From Buchnera aphidicola (Chaitophorus sp. 3695) (lineage in GTDB: Bacteria; Pseudomonadota; Gammaproteobacteria; Enterobacterales; Enterobacteriaceae): a stretch of 64,000 nucleotides of DNA. The notes under the pieces are model-generated. The model was not told the origin of the DNA and did not search any database. It saw nothing but the letters and a program-made list of their open reading frames with translations. Numbering within the stretch: the stretch's first letter is position 1; each line of letters begins with the position of its first letter. Shown here piece by piece: positions 19,125 to 29,751 of this stretch. The stretch spans positions 186,001-250,000 of the forward strand of contig NZ_OZ060379.1 of assembly GCF_964058985.1 (NCBI RefSeq), in the 5' to 3' direction. The position numbers and the translations under genes were made by a program.

Positions 19125-22100
19125 ATGTTTAATCCTTCTTTTATTCATTTACGCGTACATAGTGATTATTCTATTATAGATGGTTTATCAAAACCAGAAA
19201 AAATAGTTGATAATTCTGTTTTATTTAATATGCCAGCAGTAGGAATGACTGATTTTACAAATTTATATGGAGTAATAAAATTTTATAAATATTCTCATAA
19301 GAATGGAATTAAACCAATTATTGGAGTTGATTTTAATATTTTATCTGATGATTTTAGTATAAATGAATTAACTATTTTAGCATGTAATAATACTGGTTAT
19401 GAAAACTTAAAATTATTACTTTCAAAAGCTTATAAAAGAAATTATTCTACTTTAAAAGACATTTATATTAAAAAAAAATGGTTGATAAAGTATAGAAAAG
19501 GTTTAATTATATTATCTAGTGGAATAGATGGAGAAATTGGTTCATTTTTGTTAAATAATAAAGAATATTTTCTAAATCAATCGTTAGATTTTTATCAAAA
19601 ATATTTTGAAAATTATTATTATTTAGAAATTTCTAGAATAGGTCGTATTGAAGAAGAAAAATATATAAAAAAAGTTTTACAATTATCTATTTTAAGAAAA
19701 ATTCCTATTGTAGCAACAAATAATGTTAGATTTTTAAAAAAAAGAGATTTTATATCTCATATTATTCGAGTATCTATTCATTATGGAATATCTATGAATG
19801 AATCTAAAAAATTATTTTTTAAATATACCAAGAATCAATTTTTTAGATCTGAACTTCAGATGAAAAAATTATTTTCAGATATTCCTACAGCGTTAACGAA
19901 TTCTGTAGAAATTTCTAAGAGATGTAATGTTATTATAGAATTTAAAAAATATTTTTTACCTAAATTTATTACTGGAAAGATGAGTACGAAAGATTTTTTA
20001 GTAAAAAAATCTGTTTTAGGATTAAAAAAAAAATTACGAAATATATATTCTATTAATCATAAAAAAAATATTTTAATGCGCAAATTATATAATAAAAGAT
20101 TAATACATGAATTAAAAGTTATTAATCAAATGCGTTTTCCAGGATATTTTTTAATAGTTATGGAATTTATTACATGGGCTAAAGAAAATAATATACCAGT
20201 AGGTCCTGGAAGAGGATCTGGAGCTGGTTCTTTAGTAGCATATGCTTTAAATATTACTGATATTGATCCAATTAAATTTGATTTATTATTTGAAAGGTTT
20301 TTAAATCCAGAAAGAATATCTATGCCTGATTTTGATATAGATTTTTGTATGTATAATCGTGATTTAGTTATAGATCATGTTTCTAATGTTTATGGAAAAG
20401 ATTCAGTTTCGCAAATTATTACATTTGGTACAATGACAGCTAAAGCTGTTATACGTGATGTGGGACGTTCTTTAGGATATCCTTATGGATTTTTAAATAG
20501 ATTATCAAAATTAGTTCCTTTAGATCCAGGTATAACTTTAAAAAAAGCAATTTCATGTTCAAATGATTTAAAATCTTTATATACATACGATCATGATGTT
20601 AGAGAGTTAATAAACGCTTCTAAAAAATTAGAAGGAGTAATACGTAATGTAGGTAAACATGCTGGAGGAGTAGTTATTTCTCCAACTAAAATTACTGATT
20701 TTTCTCCTTTATATTATGATAACTTAGAAAAAAAAAATTCAGTAACGCAATTTGATAAAAATGATATTGAAGATATTGGTTTAGTAAAATTTGATTTTTT
20801 GGGTTTAAAAACTTTAACAATTATACAATCTACTATTAATATGATTAATAAAAATCATATTAAAAACAATCAAAATAAAATATGCCTTCATGATATTTCT
20901 TTAAATGATAAACAAAGTTTTCAGTTATTAAAAAATGTTCAAACTACTGCTATTTTTCAATTAGAATCTAACGGAATCAAAGATTTAATTTTTCGATTAA
21001 AACCTGATTCATTTAATGAAATTGTAGCGCTCGTTGCGTTATTTAGACCAGGTCCATTACAATCTGGTATGGTAGATAATTTTATTAATAGAAAACATGG
21101 AAGAGAAAAAATTTATTATCCTGATAAAACTTGGCAGCATAAATTATTAAAACCAATTTTAAAATCTACTTATGGAATTATTTTATATCAAGAACAAGTT
21201 ATGAAAATTGCTCAAATACTTTCTAACTACACTTTAGGTGAAGCAGATTTATTAAGAAGAGCTATGAGTAAAAAAAATTCTAAAGATATGGCTAATCATC
21301 GTTTAAAATTTATTTTAGGTGCAAAAAAAAATGGTATTAAAAAAATTCTTTCTAATAAAATTTTTAATTTATTAGAAAAATTTGCTGGATATGGATTTAA
21401 TAAATCTCATTCTGTTGCATATGCTTTAATATCTTATCAAACACTTTGGTTAAAATCTCATTATCCATCTGAATTTCTTGCATCTGCTATGACTATGGAT
21501 ATGCGTTATTCTAATAAAATTATGATTTTGATAGATGAAGCAAAAAAAATACATGTAAATGTTTTAGGTTTAGATATTAATTTAAGTAAAAAAAATTTTT
21601 TTGTGAATAATAATAAAGAAATAATTTTCGGTTTAGGAGCAATTAAGGGAATTGGAGAAAATGCTATTAATAAGATAGTTATTGAAAGAAAAAAAAATGG
21701 TATTTTTAAAAATATATATGATTTATGTATTAGAGTTGGTACTAAAATTATTACTAAAAAAATTTTAGAAAAACTAATATTTTCTGGTGCTTGTGATTCT
21801 TTTTGTGAAAATAGATTATTTTTATATAAATCTATTTCTAATATCATTGAATCTTCTATTCAATATACTAATATTTTATTATCTAGACAATTAGATTTTT
21901 TAAATGAAGATATTTTATATAAAAATTTAAAATATAAAGATCACTTTTTTATAGATGAAAATTGGTCTCATAAAGTTGAATTAGATTATGAAAAATCTGT
22001 CTTAGGATTTTATTTTTCTGATCATCCATATGATTATTATTTAAAAGAAATTATGAAATATAAAAAAGTTTTTTTATTAAAATATATTTCTTCTTTGCGA

Positions 22101-22619
22101 GATAAAAAAGATATTTATGTATCTGGAATCATATTAAGTATAAAAAAATTGCTAACAAAAAATAAAAAAAAAATGGTTATATTACATTTAGATGATAATA
22201 CAGCTAAAATAGATATAGTAATTTTTGAAGATTTATTATTAAAATCTGAATCTCTTTTAAAAAAAGACAATATATTAATTATAAATGGTTATATAAAAAA
22301 AAATAATTTTAGAAAAACTTCTTATGTTATTGCAAATAATATATATACGGTATATAAATTTAGAGAAAAAAAATTATTAAAAATAAAAGTTTTAATAAAA
22401 AATTTTAATTTTTCTGAAATATTAATTCAAAAAATAAATAATTATTTATCTCGTTTTATTGGTGGTCGAACCGCTTTATATATTTTAATTCCATCTGATA
22501 AAAATTCAATAAAAAAAAATATTGTTTTAAAGAAGTTTTATGTTTATCCTCAAGATAATTTATTTTATTTTTTAAAATCTTTTCCTAACTTAATTAAAAT
22601 TAGTAAATTTTACTATTAA
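19125..22619 (+). CDS. dnaE: DNA polymerase III alpha subunit
   Basis: Catalytic subunit of the replicative polymerase. The order is: PHP domain from the start (HLRVHSDYSIIDGLSKPEK); palm with catalytic aspartates in MPDFDIDFCMYNRD near residue 400 and the third in LVKFDFLGLKTL near 560; fingers with GPGRGSGAGSLVAYAL near 360; then helix-hairpin-helix and OB domains in the last third. Length 1164 (1160 in E. coli), so nothing has been trimmed. The proofreading partner dnaQ is also in this window. It converges on proS. Confidence 0.97.
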   Translation: MFNPSFIHLRVHSDYSIIDGLSKPEKIVDNSVLFNMPAVGMTDFTNLYGVIKFYKYSHKNGIKPIIGVDFNILSDDFSINELTILACNNTGYENLKLLLSKAYKRNYSTLKDIYIKKKWLIKYRKGLIILSSGIDGEIGSFLLNNKEYFLNQSLDFYQKYFENYYYLEISRIGRIEEEKYIKKVLQLSILRKIPIVATNNVRFLKKRDFISHIIRVSIHYGISMNESKKLFFKYTKNQFFRSELQMKKLFSDIPTALTNSVEISKRCNVIIEFKKYFLPKFITGKMSTKDFLVKKSVLGLKKKLRNIYSINHKKNILMRKLYNKRLIHELKVINQMRFPGYFLIVMEFITWAKENNIPVGPGRGSGAGSLVAYALNITDIDPIKFDLLFERFLNPERISMPDFDIDFCMYNRDLVIDHVSNVYGKDSVSQIITFGTMTAKAVIRDVGRSLGYPYGFLNRLSKLVPLDPGITLKKAISCSNDLKSLYTYDHDVRELINASKKLEGVIRNVGKHAGGVVISPTKITDFSPLYYDNLEKKNSVTQFDKNDIEDIGLVKFDFLGLKTLTIIQSTINMINKNHIKNNQNKICLHDISLNDKQSFQLLKNVQTTAIFQLESNGIKDLIFRLKPDSFNEIVALVALFRPGPLQSGMVDNFINRKHGREKIYYPDKTWQHKLLKPILKSTYGIILYQEQVMKIAQILSNYTLGEADLLRRAMSKKNSKDMANHRLKFILGAKKNGIKKILSNKIFNLLEKFAGYGFNKSHSVAYALISYQTLWLKSHYPSEFLASAMTMDMRYSNKIMILIDEAKKIHVNVLGLDINLSKKNFFVNNNKEIIFGLGAIKGIGENAINKIVIERKKNGIFKNIYDLCIRVGTKIITKKILEKLIFSGACDSFCENRLFLYKSISNIIESSIQYTNILLSRQLDFLNEDILYKNLKYKDHFFIDENWSHKVELDYEKSVLGFYFSDHPYDYYLKEIMKYKKVFLLKYISSLRDKKDIYVSGIILSIKKLLTKNKKKMVILHLDDNTAKIDIVIFEDLLLKSESLLKKDNILIINGYIKKNNFRKTSYVIANNIYTVYKFREKKLLKIKVLIKNFNFSEILIQKINNYLSRFIGGRTALYILIPSDKNSIKKNIVLKKFYVYPQDNLFYFLKSFPNLIKISKFYY

Positions 22620-22648
22620 AAATATTTTATTTTATTAAAATATTTTTA
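22617..22648. terminator. Symmetric hairpin between convergent dnaE and proS
   Basis: Perfect 13-bp arms TAAAAATATTTTA (22617-22629) and TAAAATATTTTTA (22636-22648) with a 6-nt loop, overlapping the dnaE stop codon and ending 10 bp from the proS stop. It reads the same from both strands and is a likely two-way terminator, although it is all A/T. Confidence 0.55.
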
Positions 22649-22658
22649 ATAAAGTATT

Positions 22659-23861
22659 TTAAAAATATTTTTTTTTTTTAATTTTTAATTTATCTAATAA
22701 AATTTTTAAAATATTTTTAATTTTTATATTTTTTTTAGAATATGTTCTTCGATTTTGTAATTCTATACATTTTTGTTTTATTGTATTATGACTAATTATA
22801 ATTCTATATGGAAAGCCAATTAAATCAGCTTCAGAGAACATAATTCCAGGTTGTTCGTTTGTATCATAAAGAAAAACTGTCATATATTTTTTTAATTTAA
22901 AATATATTTTTTCTGTTATTTTTTTTACTAAAAAATCTTTTAGAAAATTAATTGGTATAATAGAAACTTGAAAAGGTGCAATAGAGATTGGCCAAATAAT
23001 TCCATTTTGATCATAATTTTTTTCAATAATTGCTCCAATTAATCTACTTATGCCAATACCATAACACCCCATTTCTAAAAATTTTTTTTTTTTTTGATTA
23101 GTATAAATAAATGCATTAAATATTTTAGAGTAAATTTGATTTAATTGAAATATATGACCAATTTCTATTTGAGTATTTTTTTTTTTTAATATGTTTTTTT
23201 TTATTTTTTTAGAATTTTTAATATTAATATAAAATTCATGAGAAATATTTCCTCCAATGATTCCATTTTCAGCTTGTAAAATTTTTATTTTAAGATTCAT
23301 TTTTTTAAATATTTTGATATATGATTGATATATATTCTCGTAAGTATTTTCTAGAGATTTTTTATTTATATGAAAAGAATATGCGTCTTTCATGATAAAT
23401 TCTCTTGCACGTAATACTCCTGATTTTGGTCTAATTTCATCTCTAAATTTTGTATTAATTTGATATAAAATCATAGGTAATGATTTATAAGAATTTATTT
23501 TATTTTTAACTAATTGAGTAATAATCTCTTCATGTGTAGGTGATAATATAAGGTTATTTTGATTTCTATCAATAATTTTAAATAATTCTTTTCCATACAT
23601 TTTAATTCTTTTGCTTTTTTCCCATAATTTCGATGATTGCAAAATAGGCATATTAATTTCTATTGCATTGTTTTTTTTCATTTCTTGATTTATAATTTTT
23701 ATAATTTTTTTAAGTACTTTAACTCCATTAGGAAGCCATGTATATATTCCAGAAGAATTTTGAGTGATCATTCCAGATCTAATCATTAATTGATGACTTA
23801 TGCTATATGTATTATTTGGCTTTTCTTTTTTCGTTGAAAGAAAATATTTTGTTTTTCTCAT
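22659..23861 (-). CDS. proS: Prolyl-tRNA synthetase lacking the editing domain
   Basis: Charges tRNA-Pro. I chose the ATG at 23861 (400 residues) because AAGGA lies 4 nt upstream and the sequence then begins like E. coli ProRS (MRKTKYFLST); a start at 23894 would add 11 residues. Class II motif 2 (FRDEIRPKSGVLRAREFIMKDAYSF) and motif 3 (MGCYGIGISRLIGAI) and the anticodon domain (PGIMFSEADLIGFPYRIII) are intact. The E. coli enzyme has 572 residues: the roughly 170-residue INS editing domain, which hydrolyses Ala-tRNA-Pro, is replaced by a short lysine-rich linker between HEF (about 208-210) and EIGHIFQL (about 232-239). Confidence 0.94.
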   Translation of the reverse strand: MRKTKYFLSTKKEKPNNTYSISHQLMIRSGMITQNSSGIYTWLPNGVKVLKKIIKIINQEMKKNNAIEINMPILQSSKLWEKSKRIKMYGKELFKIIDRNQNNLILSPTHEEIITQLVKNKINSYKSLPMILYQINTKFRDEIRPKSGVLRAREFIMKDAYSFHINKKSLENTYENIYQSYIKIFKKMNLKIKILQAENGIIGGNISHEFYINIKNSKKIKKNILKKKNTQIEIGHIFQLNQIYSKIFNAFIYTNQKKKKFLEMGCYGIGISRLIGAIIEKNYDQNGIIWPISIAPFQVSIIPINFLKDFLVKKITEKIYFKLKKYMTVFLYDTNEQPGIMFSEADLIGFPYRIIISHNTIKQKCIELQNRRTYSKKNIKIKNILKILLDKLKIKKKKYF

Positions 23862-24623
23862 ATATTCCTTAATAAATTTTTTTACAATATACATTAAAAA
23901 AATTTAAATAATTATATAAATTCTATAATTTAAAAATATTTTTAATATATTTTATATTTTAATTTATTTTTTATTTTTTTAAATTTTTTAAAAAAAATTA
24001 AAAATAAATAAAAATATTTTATAGTTTTTCATATTTTTTTTAAGCGATTTTTATTTTAGAAATTTATTAATTTTTTATGTTTAAAATAAAATTTTTCAAT
24101 TAATTAAATTTAATATAAAAACATTATAAAAAATATTATTTTTTTAAAAAATATATTTTTATTCATGTAATTTTTATTTCTCTGATTTAAAATTTTAAAT
24201 ATAAATTTAAATTTATTTAAATTATAATATAAAATATTTACTAAAAAATAAGAAAAAAAAATTATATAATTTTTTAAATAAATTTTAAATCATATAAATT
24301 AAGATTTTAAATATAAAAAATTATTTAAAACAGATACAATTTTTTATTAAAAAAATTGTAAATAAATAAAAATTATTAAATATATTTATAAATATTTTTA
24401 ATAAAAAGTTTTAAAAACTTTCTATTAAAAATATTTTTATTAAAAATAATTTCTTGTTAAACACATTAAAATATATAAACTCAGTAAATTAAATAAATTA
24501 TTTCACGTTCTATTAAAATATATTATAATATTATTTATTTTTAGAATTTATTTTATATATTAAAAATAAAAATTTTAAATGAGAATAATATATTTTTATA
24601 AATTTCTTTTATATAAATTTATA
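23862..24623. other. Gene desert between argS and proS
   Basis: About 760 bp with no recognisable gene. In E. coli flhB-flhA lie next to argS, so this is probably a decayed flagellar export locus (inference from order). The only structure that stands out is the long inverted repeat at 24390-24436. Confidence 0.55.
24390..24436. repeat. Long near-perfect inverted repeat (22 bp of stem)
   Basis: Bases 24390-24412 pair with 24414-24436 with one mismatch (A24404 against C24422); there is essentially no loop. It is flanked by further copies of the AAAATATTTTTATTAAAAAT word. It lies 190 bp beyond the argS stop, with no adjoining T-run in either direction, so a plain terminator role is not obvious. 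Confidence 0.6.
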
Positions 24624-26372
24624 TTACATAGATTTTGTAACATGAATACCTAATAGATTTAATCCTATTTTTAGAATTTTAGAAATTATATAGGAGATTT
24701 TTAATCTAGTAATACATTTTTTTTTATTTTTTGTATTAAGTATATGATATTTTTCATAAAAATAAGAATATTTAGATGCTAATTCATAAATATAATTACA
24801 TATTAAATGCGGTTTTCCTTTTTTAGCTGATTGAGATAAAGTTTCTTCAAATTGTAATATTTTTATACATAATAGCATTTCAGAATTATTATTAATTTTA
24901 ATAGAACCATGTGATTTAATTAAATTTTCATAATCTTTTTTTAAAATAGATATAATTCTAGTATAAGTATATTGTATGTAAAGTGATGTATTACCATCAA
25001 AGGAAAGTATATTTTTCCAATTAAATATATAATTAGTAATTCTATTTTTCGATAGATCAGAATATTTTATTGCTCCGATACCGATAATTTTAGATAATTG
25101 AGATAATTTTTTTGCGTGAATGTGACTATTTTTTTTTAATATTATTTTTTTTGCTCGAATTATAGATTCTTCAATTAAATTGGATAATTTAATTGTATTT
25201 CCAGAGCGTGTTTGAAAAGGTTTATTATTTTTGTTGCACATCATTCCAAATATATGATGTTTAACTTTGACTTTTTTTGATATGTATCCAGCAATTTTTG
25301 AAATTTTATAAACTTGTTTTAAATGTTGTTGTTGACGCGAATCGACATAATATAATATTACATTAGCTTTTAATTTTTTACATCTATATTTCATACATGC
25401 AATATCAATTGCTGAATATAAAAAAGATCCATTTTTTTTTTTTAAAATCACACCCATGGATTTACCCTTTCTGTTTTTTATATCTTTTAAAAGAACAATA
25501 ATATTATTATTTTTTTTAATAGCAATTTTTTTTTGCATTAAATCTTGAATTATTTTTGGTAACATTTTTTTATAAAAACTTTCTCCGATAATATGTTTAT
25601 TTTTTAGAGTAATATTTAATAATTGATAAATTTTTTTGTTTTCTTCGATATTTAATGTAACAATTTTTTTCCATATTTTATAACAATATTGATCATTTTT
25701 TTGTAGTTTTGCAGTATATTTATCAGTTTTTTTAAAAAAATCTTTATTTTTTAAATACATTTTTTTTGCTTGACAATATATTTTTTCTATTTTTTTAATA
25801 GATAGATTTTTAATATTTGATATTTTTTCTTTTTTAATAATTTTTAAATAAGCAATTAACATTCCAAATTGAGTACCCCAATCTCCAATATGATTACAAC
25901 GTATAACGTTATATCCATAAAATTCCATAATACGCGCACTGGCATCTCCTATAATTGTTGATCGTAAATGTCCTACATGCATTGATTTAGCCATATTTGG
26001 AGAAGAATAATCAATTACTACATTTATATTTTTATCTTTATAGTATTGAAAATTTTTTTTAGTTTTATTAAAAAATTTTTTTTGTATAGATTTTTCTATC
26101 CATAAAGAATTGAGAAAAATATTTATGAAGCATGGTTTAGAAAAAATTATCTTTTGAATCATTTTCTTAGAATTTATATTTTTAATAATTTTTTTAGATA
26201 AAATTTTTGGATCGATTTTATTTAAATTAGCAATACTATATAGATTATTTAATTGATAATGTCCATTTTTTTCATTTTTATTTTTTTGAATTATGATTTT
26301 TTGATTTATTTGAATTCGACTTTTTATAAGACTTTTTTTAATTTTTTTTTTTAACATTGATAATATCTTCAT
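24624..26372 (-). CDS. argS: Arginyl-tRNA synthetase
   Basis: Class I synthetase charging tRNA-Arg. The N-terminal Add-1 domain is followed by the HIGH-type motif in SSPNMAKSMHVGHLRS near residue 125. The C-terminal DALR-type anticodon-binding domain (YIQYTYTRIISILKK onward) ends with GIHVTKSM, close to the E. coli end. Length 582 (577 in E. coli). It diverges from the 16S rRNA gene; the two share a 259-bp upstream region. Confidence 0.95.
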   Translation of the reverse strand: MKILSMLKKKIKKSLIKSRIQINQKIIIQKNKNEKNGHYQLNNLYSIANLNKIDPKILSKKIIKNINSKKMIQKIIFSKPCFINIFLNSLWIEKSIQKKFFNKTKKNFQYYKDKNINVVIDYSSPNMAKSMHVGHLRSTIIGDASARIMEFYGYNVIRCNHIGDWGTQFGMLIAYLKIIKKEKISNIKNLSIKKIEKIYCQAKKMYLKNKDFFKKTDKYTAKLQKNDQYCYKIWKKIVTLNIEENKKIYQLLNITLKNKHIIGESFYKKMLPKIIQDLMQKKIAIKKNNNIIVLLKDIKNRKGKSMGVILKKKNGSFLYSAIDIACMKYRCKKLKANVILYYVDSRQQQHLKQVYKISKIAGYISKKVKVKHHIFGMMCNKNNKPFQTRSGNTIKLSNLIEESIIRAKKIILKKNSHIHAKKLSQLSKIIGIGAIKYSDLSKNRITNYIFNWKNILSFDGNTSLYIQYTYTRIISILKKDYENLIKSHGSIKINNNSEMLLCIKILQFEETLSQSAKKGKPHLICNYIYELASKYSYFYEKYHILNTKNKKKCITRLKISYIISKILKIGLNLLGIHVTKSM

Positions 26373-26478
26373 TTTTTTTGTTCCTTCTATGTAATATATA
26401 AATTTTATTTTTTTTTTTTTAAATTTGTATATATTATATATATTTTTGTGTAAATTTTTAATAAAATAAAAAATATAT

Positions 26479-26507
26479 TTGACAAATATACAAATATATA
26501 ATACTAT
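26479..26507 (+). promoter_or_regulatory. Sigma-70 promoter of the 16S rRNA unit
   Basis: A consensus -35 hexamer TTGACA (26479-26484) is followed after 17 bp by TACTAT (26502-26507, 4 of 6 matches to the -10 box). Transcription would begin near 26514, just before boxA. It is the clearest promoter in the window. Confidence 0.65.
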
Positions 26508-26527
26508 TAAAAAACTTTAGTTATTAA

Positions 26528-26539
26528 TGTTCTTTAAAA
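26528..26539 (+). promoter_or_regulatory. boxA antitermination element in the rRNA leader
   Basis: TGTTCTTTAAAA closely matches the E. coli rrn boxA (TGCTCTTTAACA) and sits in the same place, directly before the TATCAGA-AATCTGTGTGGGCAC segment of the pre-16S stem. boxA RNA is bound by NusB-NusE in the rRNA antitermination complex, which also contains SuhB. Confidence 0.75.
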
Positions 26540-26541
26540 AA

Positions 26542-26580
26542 ATATCAGAAAATCTGTGTGGGCACATAAAAATTTAAGTG
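26542..26580 (+). other. 5' arm of the pre-16S RNase III processing stem
   Basis: ATATCAGAAAATCTGTGTGG and the following GCAC (26542-26565) pair with 28214-28237 at 23 of 24 positions. The pairing continues with bulges to about 26580. The sequence is very close to the E. coli rrn leader, although no 23S gene follows here. rnc, encoding the processing enzyme, is at 34 kb. Confidence 0.8.
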
Positions 26581-26631
26581 CAAAAATTATTTATTACACA
26601 GTTATTGAATTTATTTAATTCAAATTTTTAA

Positions 26632-28190
<1,559 letters not shown>

Positions 28191-28195
28191 AAAGT

Positions 28196-28237
28196 CACTT
28201 TAAAAATTTTAAAGTGCCCACACAAATTTTCTGATAT
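28196..28237 (+). other. 3' arm of the pre-16S processing stem
   Basis: GTGCCCACACAAATTTTCTG and the next ATAT (28214-28237) complement the 5' arm. Just inside, CACTTTA-AAAATTT-TAAAGTG (28196-28216) is itself a perfect dyad that could form an alternative hairpin after the 16S end. Confidence 0.78.
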
Positions 28238-28250
28238 TATTAATTATTAA

Positions 28251-28325
28251 AGGCTTGTAGCTCAGTTTGGTTAGAGCACACCCCTGATAAGGGTGAGGTC
28301 GGTGGTTCAAGTCCACTCAGGCCTA
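28251..28325 (+). tRNA. tRNA-Ile (anticodon GAT)
   Basis: 75-nt cloverleaf starting AGGCTTG, with GGTTCAAGTCC in the T-loop region and discriminator A. The anticodon GAT is at 28286-28288. The acceptor stem pairs 7 of 7, including one G-U. The 3' CCA is not encoded (TTAAA follows), so it must be added. It lies 60 nt downstream of 16S rRNA, like the spacer tRNA in E. coli rrn operons. Confidence 0.97.
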
Positions 28326-28383
28326 TTAAAACACCTTTATCTTCAGTAAAAAATAATTAATATTTTTTAATATCTGTATAAAA

Positions 28384-28456
28384 GGGGCTATAGCTCAGCA
28401 GGGAGAGCGCCTGCTTTGCACGCAGGAGGTCAGCGGTTCGATCCCGCTTAGCTCCA
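28384..28456 (+). tRNA. tRNA-Ala (anticodon TGC)
   Basis: 73-nt cloverleaf GGGGCTATAGCTCAG to GCTCCA, almost identical to the E. coli spacer tRNA-Ala. The anticodon TGC is at 28417-28419; CCA is not encoded. It ends 2 bp from the stop codon of the convergent gloB, so there is no room for a terminator outside that gene. Confidence 0.97.
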
Positions 28457-28458
28457 TT

Positions 28459-29229
28459 TTAAAATTCATCTTTTATTTTTCTTAAATTAGAAAAATAATC
28501 TATTTCATTTTCTGATTTATACCAATAATTAATAATTTCTTTTAAATTTTTTTCTTGAATTCTAAAAAAAATATTTATCTTTTTTTCAAAAATTAAGGTA
28601 TTATAATTTTTTTGTTTTTTATAATTTTTATTTATAAAATTTAAATAATCTTTAATTAAAATATCTTTTTTAAAAAATTTATGAGAGAAATTTAAGTTAG
28701 ATAACGTATATTGATGTGAATGAAAAAAAAATGTTTTATTAGGAAGTGTAAAAATATTTTTTAGTGAATGATATAGTTTTTTTGAATCTCCACCATTTAA
28801 AGTGTTTCCACATCCTCCAGAAAATAAGATATCTCCACAAAAAAGATATGGATAAATGAAATAAGATATATCATTTTGAGTATGTCCAGGTGTTGGAAAA
28901 ATTGTAAATATATTTTTAAATATATTAATTTTTTTAATATTAGATATAATTATTTGATTTTTTTTGCATATTTCTTTAATCATTTTTGGTGTAATAATTA
29001 AAATTTTTGGATAAAATTGTATAATTTTAAATAAACCATTTATATGATCACTATGTAAATGTGTAATAAAAATAAAAATAGGTTTTAATTTATATTGATT
29101 TAATTTGTATATTATTGGATCTGCGAATCCAGGATCAACTATAATACATTTATTTTTTTTATATAATATCCAAACTATGTTATTTTCTAAAATTTTAATA
29201 CCTTTAATTTGAATCATTTTTTTTACCAT
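28459..29229 (-). CDS. gloB: Hydroxyacylglutathione hydrolase (glyoxalase II)
   Basis: Binuclear metallo-beta-lactamase-fold enzyme hydrolysing S-lactoylglutathione in methylglyoxal detoxification. The metal motif THLHSDH (near residue 55), TPGHTQNDISYF, the GDILFSGGCGN motif and HSHQYTLSNLNF are all present, as is the C-terminal substrate-binding helix ending NLRKIKDEF. Length 256 from ATG 29229; an in-frame ATG at 29217 gives 252, nearer the E. coli 251. Its start lies 1 bp from the rnhA stop, so the two are probably translated from one message. Confidence 0.94.
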   Translation of the reverse strand: MVKKMIQIKGIKILENNIVWILYKKNKCIIVDPGFADPIIYKLNQYKLKPIFIFITHLHSDHINGLFKIIQFYPKILIITPKMIKEICKKNQIIISNIKKINIFKNIFTIFPTPGHTQNDISYFIYPYLFCGDILFSGGCGNTLNGGDSKKLYHSLKNIFTLPNKTFFFHSHQYTLSNLNFSHKFFKKDILIKDYLNFINKNYKKQKNYNTLIFEKKINIFFRIQEKNLKEIINYWYKSENEIDYFSNLRKIKDEF

Positions 29230-29230
29230 T

Positions 29231-29701
29231 TTATTTATTTAAAATATAACCATAATCTGTTTTTTTTGGGTATTTTGCAGATTTTTTAGCTTGTATATCA
29301 CATTCTTCATTTTCTTTTTGTCCAGAATGACTTTTAATCCAAAACCATTCAATTTTTATATGTTTTTTAACAATTTTATTTAATCTTTTCCATAAATCAA
29401 TATTTTTAACTTTTTTTTTATTTTGTTTTAACCAATTATTTTTTTTCCATTTTTTAATCCATGTAGTGATTCCATTTTTTACATATTTACTATCTGTATT
29501 AATTTGAATATAAGAAGAAATTTTTATTTTTTCTAAACCGATAATTACACTCATTAGTTCCATTCTATTATTAGTAGTTAATATAAATCCTTTACTAAAT
29601 TTTTTAATATTATTTTTATATTTTATAATTGTACAAAAACCTCCTTTTCCTGGATTACCTAAACACGAACCATCGGTAAAAATTTTAATAGTTTTTTTCA
29701 T
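29231..29701 (-). CDS. rnhA: Ribonuclease HI
   Basis: Cuts RNA in RNA-DNA hybrids (primer and R-loop removal). All four acidic catalytic residues are present in IFTDGSCLGNPG, NNRMELMSV, INTDSKYV and NEECDIQAKK, at the spacing of E. coli RNase HI (D10, E48, D70, D134). Length 156 (155). The start codon follows directly on a run of 13 A in the mRNA, and the nearest Shine-Dalgarno-like AAGGTG is 19 nt upstream. It diverges from dnaQ with only 50 bp between start codons, as in E. coli where the two promoters overlap. Confidence 0.96.
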   Translation of the reverse strand: MKKTIKIFTDGSCLGNPGKGGFCTIIKYKNNIKKFSKGFILTTNNRMELMSVIIGLEKIKISSYIQINTDSKYVKNGITTWIKKWKKNNWLKQNKKKVKNIDLWKRLNKIVKKHIKIEWFWIKSHSGQKENEECDIQAKKSAKYPKKTDYGYILNK

Positions 29702-29751
29702 TTTTTTTTTTTTTAAATTTCACCTTTTTATTTTTATTTTAATATAAATTT

